A stretch of DNA of 50,526 bases from Candidatus Methanomethylophilaceae archaeon (GTDB lineage: Archaea > Thermoplasmatota > Thermoplasmata > Methanomassiliicoccales > Methanomethylophilaceae). The notes below the pieces were generated by a model. The model saw nothing but the letters and a program-made list of their open reading frames with translations, was not told the DNA's origin and ran no database searches. The position numbers and the translations under genes were made by a program. The stretch covers positions 1 to 50,526 of the forward strand of contig CALUHR010000014.1 of assembly GCA_944320495.1 (NCBI GenBank), given 5' to 3'. Each line of letters begins with the position of its first letter. Positions within the stretch are counted from its first letter, which is position 1. Below are positions 9,372 through 17,747 of the stretch, in pieces.

Positions 9372-10366
9372 TCCTCCTCTTCCTCCGCCGCCTTGCGGCG
9401 GGCGACCGAGCGGAGCTCCTCCATGAGCCTCTCCGTGAGGACGTCCATGTCCTCCCCGGTCTGGGCTGAGAAGTGGATCCTGTCGTCGCCGGTCTTGAGG
9501 ATGTCGCTCTTGCTCTCGGCCTCGATGATGACGACGCCCGGGAACCCCTTCCTGACGGTGGCGAGCAGCCTCTCCTGCATCTCCATGGGGAACCCGCAGG
9601 TCTCCGACGGGTCGAGGACGAACAGCATGACGTCCGTGAGGTACCTCAGGGCGAGGACGGCCTGCTTCTCGATGTCGTTCCTCCTGTCGAACTCCCTGTC
9701 CAGGAGCCCGGGGGTGTCGATGATCTGGTACTTGCGCCAGTCGTCCTGGATGTGGCCGACTATGACGCCCTTGGTGGTGAACGGGTAGGGCGCGATCTCG
9801 GGCTCCGCGCTGGAGAGCACGGTGACGAGGTTGCTCTTCCCGACGTTGGGGAACCCGGCGACGACGACGGTCGGCAGCTTGGGGTCCACGGCGGGGAGCC
9901 TCCTGAACTTGTTCTTGGCGTCCTGCAGGAACAGCAGGTCGTCGGAGATGCGGTCGACGTAGGAGTTGAGCCTCCCATAGAAGCTCCTCCTGGCGGCCTC
10001 GACGATCTCCGGGTCCTTGGTCCTGCGGATGTCCCTGAGCGTGTCGTTCCTCAGCTTGTCCGCCCTGGTGGCGCACCAGTTGACGGCGCCCAGCGCCTTC
10101 TTGTAGCGGTCGATGCCGATGACGATGTCCACCAGCTCGGGGAGGAAGTCGTCCTCCTTCTCCAGTCTGGGGAAGCGCTCCACGTATCCGTTCAGCGCCG
10201 TGACCACGATGTCCCCGGATGCGGTGACCTTCGCCAGCGCCGTCTTCTTCTTGGTGTCCAGCGAGCTTACGCCCTCCTTGCGGATCTTGGATGCCCTGTG
10301 GAAAGCCTTCTCCATGAGCTCCTCCGAGGTGAGGACGGTGGGTATCTTGAAATCCATCGCGGCCAT
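9368..10366 (-). CDS. Nog1-type GTPase (Obg/TRAFAC class)
   Basis: This protein of about 332 residues matches archaeal homologues of Nog1, a GTPase used in 60S/50S ribosome assembly. The N-terminal helical Nog1 domain (about residues 1-160) is followed by the G domain, with G1 GFPNVGKSNL near 176-185, G3 DTPGL near 221-225 and the Nog1-style effector region PYPFTTKG. The usual G4 motif NKxD reads ESKSD here, which may weaken guanine specificity. The C terminus is acidic. Starts at 10366 (MAAMDF) and 10357 (MDF) are both possible. A TATA box at 10387-10394 favours a leaderless start at one of them. The gene overlaps DP2 by four bases, linking ribosome assembly and replication genes in one transcript. 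Confidence 0.85.
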   Translation of the reverse strand: MAAMDFKIPTVLTSEELMEKAFHRASKIRKEGVSSLDTKKKTALAKVTASGDIVVTALNGYVERFPRLEKEDDFLPELVDIVIGIDRYKKALGAVNWCATRADKLRNDTLRDIRRTKDPEIVEAARRSFYGRLNSYVDRISDDLLFLQDAKNKFRRLPAVDPKLPTVVVAGFPNVGKSNLVTVLSSAEPEIAPYPFTTKGVIVGHIQDDWRKYQIIDTPGLLDREFDRRNDIEKQAVLALRYLTDVMLFVLDPSETCGFPMEMQERLLATVRKGFPGVVIIEAESKSDILKTGDDRIHFSAQTGEDMDVLTERLMEELRSVARRKAAEEEEE

Positions 10367-10386
10367 GGCCGGAGGATGCGCACGCG

Positions 10387-10394
10387 CATATAAG
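10387..10394 (-). promoter_or_regulatory. TATA box of the Nog1-DP2 operon
   Basis: On the minus strand the element cttatatg lies about 21-28 bases before the ATG at 10366. It sits in the 68-base gap between this operon and the upstream large envelope gene. Confidence 0.55.
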
Positions 10395-10434
10395 GGGATG
10401 GGGTCCGACTCCCCCGGGCGTACGGTGCGGACGG

Positions 10435-13400
10435 TCATGCCATCGACACCTCCGCGCGGAAGAGCCAGAGGTCGTAGGACATCCCCTCCCTGACGGACAG
10501 GCGCGGTATCGCGTCCACGACGGCCGCGGGGCAGTCCCTCGCCATTATGCCGAAGTCGACCCCGGGGTCCCCGGTGTCGGACCCGACGATGCGGGTGAGG
10601 GATGCCAGGTTCGCGCGGAAGACCACGCACAGGTCCATCTGCGGGAGGTCAATTCCCAGGTCCTCCGCCCCTCTCGACAGCAGCCTGGGGAACCCGACCC
10701 CCGCGTGGAAGGTCACCTGGAGGTCGATGTTCTCCGTGAACATGCCCAGGGGGTCCACGCTGTACGGGCTCCTGGTACCCAGGACTATGGACTGGACCTG
10801 ACCGGAGATGTACCTCAGACAGTCCCTGACCAGGTCCCCGTCTGTGCGGAGGGCCACCTCGATCCCGGCGGTGACCGTCGACGTGGCGTCCCTCACATCC
10901 ACCTTCGCGTAGACGGAGGCCTCGATGAGCTTCGCGGAGACGGTGTCGATGAGGTCCTCGACCGAGTACCTCACCAGGTACTGGACGAAGTCCGCCAGGG
11001 AGTCCAGGTCGGTGATGCTGCCTATGCGGTTGAAGGACTTCTGGACCCCCTCCCACACCGCGTGCCTCATCTCCTCGGGCGTGAGGATCTTGACCGGCCC
11101 CTCGTTGGACCTGCCCATGGTGCCCTCGGCGAGCACCCACTTGGTGGAGCCGTCGGACTCCCTCTGCCAGGTCATCCCGTCGTTGGCACCGTCGGCCCTG
11201 ACCGCGAGCTCGTCGACGGCGGTGCCCTCCGGGTCGAGGAGGGTCAGCGTCCTGCCGGAGGTGTTCACCAGTGTGAACGTCGGCTTGACCACGAGGAACT
11301 CCCCCGGCGAGAGGTCGCCCGAGAGGTCCATGACGCTCGCCTTGGACCTGGTCCCGTAGCTCAGCGAGTATCCCGTGAGGTCGATGGTCGACCCGGTGTT
11401 GTTCAGCAGCTCGACCCACTCGTTGCCCCTGTCGGTGCCCTCGGGGTTGGTCTCCACCTCGTTGACGATCAGCCCCTGGACGTTCGCGCTCCCGAACCTG
11501 ACGCTGACGCCGACGTCCAGACCGACGTTGACGCCGAGCATGGGGATGGGGATGTTGTCGATGATCTCGCCGAGTCCGGGGATGTCGCTGAGCGCGAACC
11601 CCGTCTCGTGGTACTCGTCCAGCTTCGGGGCGACGAGGGACACGGAGTCCTCCCCGACCCTCCCGTCGACGGTGAGCATGTACTTCCCGCCCTTCATCAG
11701 CGGGTCGAAGGTCCCGTCCACGTCCCAGTCCCCGTCGGCGTCCTCCAGGCCGCCGAATCCGGTGACCACGAGGTTCTCGGCGCTCAGGTCCCCGCGCACC
11801 TTGGCCACGATCCCGGCGGTGACGACGACGCCGCCCACGGGGACGGCGAGGGTCACCTCCAGGAGGGTCTTCGTGTTCGCCGCCCACGTCACGGCATCGG
11901 TCGCGATGGTGAGGGTGCATCCGAAGAAGTCCAGCTGGAGCATCTGGGTGCCGAGGTCGATCCGCACCAGGAAGTCGAACACGGCCTCCTCGACGAGGGT
12001 GTCCAGCAGCTCGCCCAGGGCGCCCAGCGGGTCCATGAGGACGTTGTACAGCCTCAGGAGGTTCTCCGCCAGGAACCCTGCCACGTCGGTGACGGTCTCG
12101 CCGAGGGCCACGAGCACCCCGCGCATCGCCTCCAGCACCTGGCGGAGGGGCTCCACGATCGGGCCGAGGGCGTCGAGCACGAGCTCCCACAGGTCGGTGA
12201 GCGCGGTGCAGCTCGGCTGGTACGTCAGACCGGCGAGGGCCCACCCCGACGCCGCCGTGACCTCGATGGTCGCGTCGATCGCGAACCATCCGGAGTAGAC
12301 CGAGGATCCGGACCCCATCGCGGACGAGAGAGAGCCGGTCCCGACGATGTCGTAGGACACGGTCCCCTGGACGGTGGCCACGAAGGTGGTGGAGTAGGCG
12401 GCGCTGGGGTTCTCGCGGAAGCCGACGGTGTGGACGCACCTGTCGCCGTCGATGGACACGTCCACGATCCCGGGGGCGAACGAGACGTCGGCGGAGAGCC
12501 TCTCGACCGTGACGCCGCCGTCGCCGCCGACGAGCTCGAACCCCTCCCCTCCGGGGAGGTCGAACACCCCTCCGTAGGGGTTGGTGTCGCTGATCGCCAG
12601 CGCCTCGGCGACCATGTTGGACGCGTTCCTCTCCGCCGGGGACAGCATGTCGACCAGGGCCAGGCCGTAGGAGCAGATCCAGGTGGCGGCGGTCTTCAGG
12701 ATGCTCCCGTCACCGTCCTCCACCTCCCTCAGCGGGTCGAAGACCCCCAGGTCGGACTGGACGGACGCGGAGTAGGAGCTCAGGGCGGAGGACACGGCCC
12801 GGGAGGACATGATCGCCCCCAGGTCGGGGGCCTCGTACTGCTCGCCGGACTCCTCCGCCTCCCTCTCCCTCTCGGCTATGGCGGAGGCGAAGGCCGACTG
12901 AATGCGCGCGCGGAGCTCGTCCGAGAGCACCATGTCCGACGCGTGGGACTGGATCTCGTCGGCCAGGGCGCCGTAGAACTCATCGTACACCTCCGAGTCC
13001 CCGAGGGAGGACCCCAGGCACTCGCCCACGCCCTCCATGCACCCCTCTGTCCTCCCCAGGAACTCGCGGGACAGCTGCTCCAGGAACCCCTCGCCGTCGG
13101 ACGGGTCCACGCGGACCTCGATGACGCCAAGGTCCTTGCGGTCGGCGAGCATCGCCGCTGCTTCGTTGACCACCCCGTTGAAGAAGTCGCGGACGTAGTC
13201 GTCCTCCCTGTCGTACCTCTCCCTGAAGTCCTTCAGCCAGGGCTGGTCCAGGACGTCCGCCGTCGGGTTGGTCACGGTGACCGTGATTCCGCCGGCGGTG
13301 ACTGTCGTCGTGCCGGACCCGGGGTACCTGTAGCCGCTCTCCGGGACCCCGTTGGACTCCATGAACCTCTCCAGGTACGGCACGCCGCTGACCGTCTCCT

Positions 13401-14412
13401 CGCCCCTGATGAACGCCCCGAGGGATTCCAGGGCCTCGCTGAAGGGGTCCAGTATCCTGTCCAGTCCCTCCAGGAGCTCGTAGCCGTACAGGTAGTCCAT
13501 CCATCTCAGCGCGATGTCGTCCGCCGCGGACGCCAGCGCCTGGGCGTAGACGGCGGAGAGGTCTATCCTCACCGTGCCGTCGTCCGAGGCGAGGACGTCG
13601 GCGAGGTCAATCCTCCTCTCGGAGGAGAGGTCGCCGTCGCGGAAGCACATCGCGGCGATCGCCTCCATCGACTGGGACAGAGCCGCGGAGACGTCCTCAG
13701 CGGTGAGGATCCCGTGCGTCCCCATCTCGCCGTAGGCGGACCGGGAGCCGTAGCCGTTCAGGATCCTGCACTCGGCGAGGGCCTGGAGCTGGTACTCGAT
13801 CATCTGCGACAGCGATATCCCGCCGCCCCCGGCCATGGACTCGAAGAGGGAGGCCCTCTCCACGGCCAGCGGGAGGTCGTAGCTCCCGTCGGTGTCCACC
13901 TCGATCTCGGTCTCCGCCCTGCCGGACTGGGACTCCACAACCACTGAGATGGTGCCCTTCCCGCGTAGGTAGGCGGGGGTGTAGCCGTCCATGCCCAGGT
14001 CCGAGCCCACCGTCACTGGGTCCGCGGCCAGCTCCACTGAGTGGCCCACGTACGTGGCGACCGCCCCGCCGCTCCTGATCGGGAACTGGTAGGCGATCCA
14101 TTCCTCGGCCATGGTGCGGAAGGCGTCGGCGCGTCTCTCCAGCTCGCTCCTCTCCCCGTCCTCCGTGACGCCGAGCTCCTCGGCGCTGTGCAGGGACACC
14201 TCCCTGACCTTCTCGCCCAGGCCTCTGTTCACGTACGACGTGATGTCGGAGAGGGCGTCGTCCACGGCGTCCACGTCGTCCGCCACGCCCCCGGCGTTGT
14301 CCGCGGAGCGTTCGTACCCCGCCATGACCGCGCCTGCGGCCACGGACACGAGCAGTATCGTGACCGCGACCACGGCGAAGGGCATGCTCCCGCGAGTGTC
14401 GTTCATCCTCAT
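10435..14412 (-). CDS. Very large pilin-like, membrane-anchored extracellular protein with lamin-tail domain
   Basis: This 1325-residue protein begins with a short basic stretch and one hydrophobic helix, PFAVVAVTILLVSVAAGAV, near residues 11-29. This resembles the class III signal of archaeal type IV pilins, where the helix stays as an assembly core. Most of the rest is acidic, rich in Ser, Gly, Asp and Val and without catalytic motifs, as expected for an exported halves-of-the-envelope or pilus-linked protein. A lamin-tail domain is visible near residues 980-1065, with IVNEVETNP, GNEWVELLNNTG and IDLTGYSLSYG; this fold is common in secreted adhesive or binding proteins. Helical stretches before and after it may form coiled coils. 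The start may be at 14412 or 14406. A TATA-like cctttatc at 14436-14445 precedes it. The function is unknown; surface adhesion is an inference. Confidence 0.7.
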   Translation of the reverse strand: MRMNDTRGSMPFAVVAVTILLVSVAAGAVMAGYERSADNAGGVADDVDAVDDALSDITSYVNRGLGEKVREVSLHSAEELGVTEDGERSELERRADAFRTMAEEWIAYQFPIRSGGAVATYVGHSVELAADPVTVGSDLGMDGYTPAYLRGKGTISVVVESQSGRAETEIEVDTDGSYDLPLAVERASLFESMAGGGGISLSQMIEYQLQALAECRILNGYGSRSAYGEMGTHGILTAEDVSAALSQSMEAIAAMCFRDGDLSSERRIDLADVLASDDGTVRIDLSAVYAQALASAADDIALRWMDYLYGYELLEGLDRILDPFSEALESLGAFIRGEETVSGVPYLERFMESNGVPESGYRYPGSGTTTVTAGGITVTVTNPTADVLDQPWLKDFRERYDREDDYVRDFFNGVVNEAAAMLADRKDLGVIEVRVDPSDGEGFLEQLSREFLGRTEGCMEGVGECLGSSLGDSEVYDEFYGALADEIQSHASDMVLSDELRARIQSAFASAIAEREREAEESGEQYEAPDLGAIMSSRAVSSALSSYSASVQSDLGVFDPLREVEDGDGSILKTAATWICSYGLALVDMLSPAERNASNMVAEALAISDTNPYGGVFDLPGGEGFELVGGDGGVTVERLSADVSFAPGIVDVSIDGDRCVHTVGFRENPSAAYSTTFVATVQGTVSYDIVGTGSLSSAMGSGSSVYSGWFAIDATIEVTAASGWALAGLTYQPSCTALTDLWELVLDALGPIVEPLRQVLEAMRGVLVALGETVTDVAGFLAENLLRLYNVLMDPLGALGELLDTLVEEAVFDFLVRIDLGTQMLQLDFFGCTLTIATDAVTWAANTKTLLEVTLAVPVGGVVVTAGIVAKVRGDLSAENLVVTGFGGLEDADGDWDVDGTFDPLMKGGKYMLTVDGRVGEDSVSLVAPKLDEYHETGFALSDIPGLGEIIDNIPIPMLGVNVGLDVGVSVRFGSANVQGLIVNEVETNPEGTDRGNEWVELLNNTGSTIDLTGYSLSYGTRSKASVMDLSGDLSPGEFLVVKPTFTLVNTSGRTLTLLDPEGTAVDELAVRADGANDGMTWQRESDGSTKWVLAEGTMGRSNEGPVKILTPEEMRHAVWEGVQKSFNRIGSITDLDSLADFVQYLVRYSVEDLIDTVSAKLIEASVYAKVDVRDATSTVTAGIEVALRTDGDLVRDCLRYISGQVQSIVLGTRSPYSVDPLGMFTENIDLQVTFHAGVGFPRLLSRGAEDLGIDLPQMDLCVVFRANLASLTRIVGSDTGDPGVDFGIMARDCPAAVVDAIPRLSVREGMSYDLWLFRAEVSMA

Positions 14413-14435
14413 GCCCGGAGGCTCGCGCCGGGGAC

Positions 14436-14445
14436 GGATAAAGGG
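14436..14445 (-). promoter_or_regulatory. TATA-like element of the large envelope gene
   Basis: On the minus strand cctttatccg lies about 24-33 bases before the ATG at 14412. This fits an archaeal TATA box, though it is less AT-rich than others in the window. Confidence 0.4.
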
Positions 14446-14551
14446 CGAGCGTCAGTGCAAGTATTAATGAGCATTATTAGATATGTAAAACAAGAACGAT
14501 CGGGACGTCTGGCGCCCATCAGAAGGCATCGGAGTCGTCAGCCGTCCCTGC

Positions 14552-14565
14552 CTGGCATGTGCCAG
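14552..14565. promoter_or_regulatory. 14-bp palindrome upstream of tes, possible operator
   Basis: ctggca-tg-tgccag is a perfect palindrome in the 220-base divergent gap, 35 bases before the TATA box of tes. Its dyad symmetry and position suit a site for a dimeric regulator. No matching regulator is identifiable in the window. Confidence 0.4.
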
Positions 14566-14599
14566 CGGTTCGGGCGGTCTCGCGGCGGCCGAGTCCTTC

Positions 14600-14607
14600 T
14601 TTTTATA
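14600..14607 (+). promoter_or_regulatory. TATA box of the tes operon
   Basis: The element tttttata ends 27 bases before the ATG at 14634 and decides that start against the longer frame that opens at a GTG at 14559. Confidence 0.6.
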
Positions 14608-14633
14608 GCAGTAAAACGTCGGGACCTTCCGTT

Positions 14634-16280
14634 ATGACTGCAACCTCGAAGGACTACGCGCTGAAGAGGGGCCTTCCCAAGAAGACCCGCTCTATCTGTC
14701 CCGAGTGCGGGAAGCTCATCGAAGCCGACATCTACGCCAAAGACGGCAAGGTCTGGATGGACAAGACCTGCCCCGAGCACGGCAAGTTCTCCGACCTCTA
14801 TTGGGGCGACGAGCAGCTGTACCTGAAGGCGGAGAAGTACGCCTACGACGGCATCGGCCTCCACAACGCCATGGACAGGACCATCGGCGACGACCCGGAC
14901 GACACCGTCCACATCATGATCGACGGGCAGAGGATCGACATGCTCTCCTGCTCCGCCATCGCCAATCTCGACCTGACCAACAGGTGCAACATGAAATGCC
15001 CGATCTGCTTCGCCAATGCGAACGATGCGGGATACGTGTACGAGCCTTCCTTCGAGCAGGTCCACGACATGCTCGTGGCCCTCCGCTCCGAGCAGCCGAT
15101 CAAATGCACGGCCATCCAGTTCGCCGGAGGCGAGCCCACCGTGTACCCCCAGTTCGTGGAGGCCGTCGCCGACGCCAAGAAGCTCGGCTTCGCCCAGGTC
15201 CAGGTGGCCACCAACGGTATCAAGTTCGCCAACAGCTACCAGTTCCTGAAGGACTCCAAACTGGCCGGCCTGAACACCATCTACCTCCAGTTCGACGGTC
15301 TCACCGACGACGTCTACATCAGGTCCAGGGGAAGGAAGATGATGCGCGTCAAGCTGGGCGTCCTGGAGAACTGCAGGAAGCTCAACGAGGAGGGGATCAA
15401 GCCCCCGTCCGTCGTGCTCGTTCCCGTCGTGGGCAAGGGCATGAACGACGACATCGTTGGAGACATCGTCAAGTTCGCCTTCGAGAACGCCGACATCGTC
15501 CGCGGTGTCAACTTCCAGCCCATCTCCTTCACGGGGAGGGTCACCGAGGAGGAGCGCACCACCGGCAGGTTCACCCTGCCCGACCTCGTCCGCTGCGTCA
15601 GCGAGCAGACCGGCTACACCACCGCCGACGACTGGTACCCGGTCCCCGTGGTCGCGCCCATCTCCAAGTTCGCCTCCATCATCCTCGGGCAGAACAAGGT
15701 CACCTTCACCACTCATCCGCACTGCGGAATCGCGACCTACCTGTTCCAGGACGACAAGGGCAACGTCACCCCGTTCCCCAGGTTCGTGGACATCACCAGG
15801 TTTTCCGCAGGGCTCAACGAGATCGCCGACAAGGCCGAGAACTCCAGGTTCAAGAAGATGTACGTCGCCAAGCTGATCAAGCTCCTGAACAGCTGCGTCG
15901 ACGAGTCCAAGATGCCCGAGGGCCTCACCAAGATGAAGTTCGTCGAGCTCATCAAGGACGTCATGTCCGACAAGTCCAAGGACACCCTCGCGGCGTTCTC
16001 GTGGAAGATGATGCTCGTCGCGGGCATGCACTTCCAGGACAACTACAACTACGACGTGGAGAGGGTCAGGAGGTGCGGAGTGCACTATGTCACCCCCGAC
16101 CTCCGCGTCATCCCCTTCTGCGCCTACAACACCGGACCCGAGTACAGGGTCGAGGTCGAGAAGAAGTTCTCCGTGCCCCTCGAGGAGTGGAAGAAGTCCC
16201 ACGCCAAGGAGGCCGAGGAGCTCGCGGCCTCCCTCATCGTCCCGATCGAGGACAGGGCCGACGAACCCGCCAAGGAGTGA
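14634..16280 (+). CDS. tes: Radical SAM tetraether lipid synthase (Tes/GDGT-MAS type)
   Basis: This 548-residue protein has the layout of Tes, the radical SAM enzyme that joins the phytanyl chains of two archaeols to make tetraether lipids. The N-terminal cysteine-rich part has CPECG (residues 22-26) and TCPEHG (45-50). The radical SAM motif CNMKCPIC places cluster cysteines at 118, 122 and 125, followed by the SAM-contacting AGGEPTVYP near 164-172. The C-terminal half contains further cysteines (CGI, RRCGVHY, PFCAYN) that could hold extra clusters, as in the characterised enzyme. The next genes encode a two-cluster ferredoxin and geranylgeranyl reductase, both with lipid-maturation roles, which strongly supports the call. 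Other radical SAM enzymes of the same COG remain possible. Confidence 0.85.
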   Translation: MTATSKDYALKRGLPKKTRSICPECGKLIEADIYAKDGKVWMDKTCPEHGKFSDLYWGDEQLYLKAEKYAYDGIGLHNAMDRTIGDDPDDTVHIMIDGQRIDMLSCSAIANLDLTNRCNMKCPICFANANDAGYVYEPSFEQVHDMLVALRSEQPIKCTAIQFAGGEPTVYPQFVEAVADAKKLGFAQVQVATNGIKFANSYQFLKDSKLAGLNTIYLQFDGLTDDVYIRSRGRKMMRVKLGVLENCRKLNEEGIKPPSVVLVPVVGKGMNDDIVGDIVKFAFENADIVRGVNFQPISFTGRVTEEERTTGRFTLPDLVRCVSEQTGYTTADDWYPVPVVAPISKFASIILGQNKVTFTTHPHCGIATYLFQDDKGNVTPFPRFVDITRFSAGLNEIADKAENSRFKKMYVAKLIKLLNSCVDESKMPEGLTKMKFVELIKDVMSDKSKDTLAAFSWKMMLVAGMHFQDNYNYDVERVRRCGVHYVTPDLRVIPFCAYNTGPEYRVEVEKKFSVPLEEWKKSHAKEAEELAASLIVPIEDRADEPAKE

Positions 16281-16286
16281 ACCCCC

Positions 16287-16460
16287 ATGATAGTCGACGT
16301 CAACAGATGCCTGCACTGCGGAGGATGCGTGGGCTCCTGCCCCCAGAACGCCATCTTCCTGAACGATTTCGTGCTCGAGTTCAACGACGACTGCACCAGG
16401 TGCGGCCGCTGCGTGAAGCTCTGCCCGGTCAGCGCCCTGAGCCTGGAGGCGAAGGCATGA
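16287..16460 (+). CDS. Small 2[4Fe-4S] ferredoxin
   Basis: This 57-residue protein carries two classical clusters, with cysteines at 8, 11, 14 and 18 (CLHCGGCVGSCP) and at 36, 39, 42 and 46 (CTRCGRCVKLCP). It sits six bases after tes and its stop overlaps the start of the reductase gene as ATGA. Ferredoxin is a known electron donor for archaeal geranylgeranyl reductase, and radical SAM enzymes need electrons to cleave SAM. This protein therefore probably feeds both neighbours; that shared role is inference. Confidence 0.93.
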   Translation: MIVDVNRCLHCGGCVGSCPQNAIFLNDFVLEFNDDCTRCGRCVKLCPVSALSLEAKA

Positions 16461-17647
16461 GGACCCTCCAGTGCGACGTGGTCGTCTGCGGCGCCGGTCC
16501 CGGCGGCAGCATGGCCGCCAGGTACTGCGCCGAGGGTGGTCTCGACACCATCCTGATCGAGAAGAAGGCCGAGATCGGCGCCCCCCTGAGGTGCGCCGAG
16601 GGAGTGTCCAAGAAGTGGCTCCAGGAGGTCGGCATCGAGCCCGACCCGTCCTGGATCCGCGGTGACATGAAGGGGGCCATCATCAAATCGCCCCAGGGCA
16701 CCACCTTCCAGCTGGACGAGTCCAAGGCCGGGGCCGAGGTCGGATACGTCCTGGAGAGGCACATCTTCGACAAGGCCCTCGCCAAGAAGGCCGCAGAGGC
16801 CGGCGCGAGGATCATGATGCGCACCTCCTGCACCGGCGTCATCCGCGAGGACGGCAAGCTCGTCGGGATCAAGGCCAGGAGCATGGGCGAGGAGATCGAG
16901 ATCCGCGCCAAGTGCGTGGTCGCCGCCGACGGTTACGAGAGCCAGGTCGGCAGGTGGGCCGGCATCGACACCAACCTGAGCCTGAGCGACATCGACTCCT
17001 GCATCCAGTACAGGATGTGCAACATCGACGTCGCTCCCGACTACTGCGAGTTCGTCATCGGATCCGTCGCTCCCGGAGGATACATCTGGATCTTCCCCAA
17101 GGGCAACGGCGTGGCCAACGTCGGCATCGGCGTCATGGGCAGGCTGTGCAAGGGCGACGGGGACGCCAAGCGCTACCTCGACGACTTCATCGCCAAGGAC
17201 CCCCGCTTCGCCAAGGGCCAGATCCTGGAGATCATGGGAGGGTTCGTGTCCACCTGCCCCGGACTGGACTGCTCCGTGGACGACAACATCATCCTCGTCG
17301 GAGACGCCGCGAGGATCATCGACCCGATCACCGGAGGAGGTATCGCCCACGCCTGCCGCACCGGCATGTACGCCGGGAAGGTCCTCACCGAGTGCGCCAA
17401 GACCGGCGACTTCTCCAAGAAGGCCCTCATGGCGTACGAGAAGATGTGGCGCGACAGGATGGAGGACAAGCTCTACAGGAACTTCATGGCCAAGGAGAAG
17501 CTCGCCACCCTGGACGACGAGACCATCGACGAGCTCATCAAGATGATCAAGACCGCCGACATCGGCGAGGTCAACGTCTACAACCTCCTCAAGGCCGTCA
17601 AGGAGAGGTTCCCCAAGGTCGTCGAGGGATTCGAGGACCTGATCTGA
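16457..17647 (+). CDS. Digeranylgeranylglycerophospholipid reductase (GGR family)
   Basis: This 396-residue flavoprotein saturates the double bonds of the isoprenoid chains of archaeal membrane lipids. The FAD-binding CGAGPGGSMAAR lies at about residues 11-22. The second FAD motif GDAARIIDPITGGGI lies near 281-295. The substrate-cavity motif of the family, here GGYIWIFPKG, is near 198-207. Length and order match archaeal GGR of the geranylgeranyl reductase superfamily. It overlaps the ferredoxin gene by four bases and ends the lipid operon, with a hairpin ten bases after the stop codon. Confidence 0.93.
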   Translation: MRTLQCDVVVCGAGPGGSMAARYCAEGGLDTILIEKKAEIGAPLRCAEGVSKKWLQEVGIEPDPSWIRGDMKGAIIKSPQGTTFQLDESKAGAEVGYVLERHIFDKALAKKAAEAGARIMMRTSCTGVIREDGKLVGIKARSMGEEIEIRAKCVVAADGYESQVGRWAGIDTNLSLSDIDSCIQYRMCNIDVAPDYCEFVIGSVAPGGYIWIFPKGNGVANVGIGVMGRLCKGDGDAKRYLDDFIAKDPRFAKGQILEIMGGFVSTCPGLDCSVDDNIILVGDAARIIDPITGGGIAHACRTGMYAGKVLTECAKTGDFSKKALMAYEKMWRDRMEDKLYRNFMAKEKLATLDDETIDELIKMIKTADIGEVNVYNLLKAVKERFPKVVEGFEDLI

Positions 17648-17656
17648 AACGCTCAC

Positions 17657-17677
17657 GGGAGGGGTCGCACCCCTCCC
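17657..17677 (+). terminator. Hairpin terminator of the tes-ferredoxin-GGR operon
   Basis: A perfect 9-bp stem gggaggggt/acccctccc with a cgc loop starts ten bases after the GGR stop codon and is followed by a pyrimidine-rich stretch. Confidence 0.65.
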
Positions 17678-17716
17678 CACCTTCTGTTCAATCGTCTGCG
17701 ACCCGATGCGGTCATC

Positions 17717-17741
17717 GCGGACCGCGGGGACCGCGGTCCGC
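17717..17741. terminator. Second strong hairpin between convergent operons
   Basis: gcggaccgcgg (17717-17727) pairs perfectly with ccgcggtccgc (17731-17741) across a 3-base loop. It lies six bases beyond the stop codon of the minus-strand HdrD-like gene, so it probably ends that operon and may block read-through from both sides. Confidence 0.6.
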
Positions 17742-17747
17742 CACGAT

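Noticed and set aside
7887..9788. Long plus-strand frame of 633 codons over DP2 and the GTPase gene
   Set aside because: It is the antisense of genes with clear domains. Its Leu/Val/Gly/Asp-rich, domain-free composition is typical of GC-driven shadow frames.
10705..13947. 1080-codon plus-strand frame opposite the large envelope protein
   Set aside because: The minus-strand protein has a signal helix and a lamin-tail domain, while this frame is rich in Val, Gly, Asp and His without any motif. It is a shadow.
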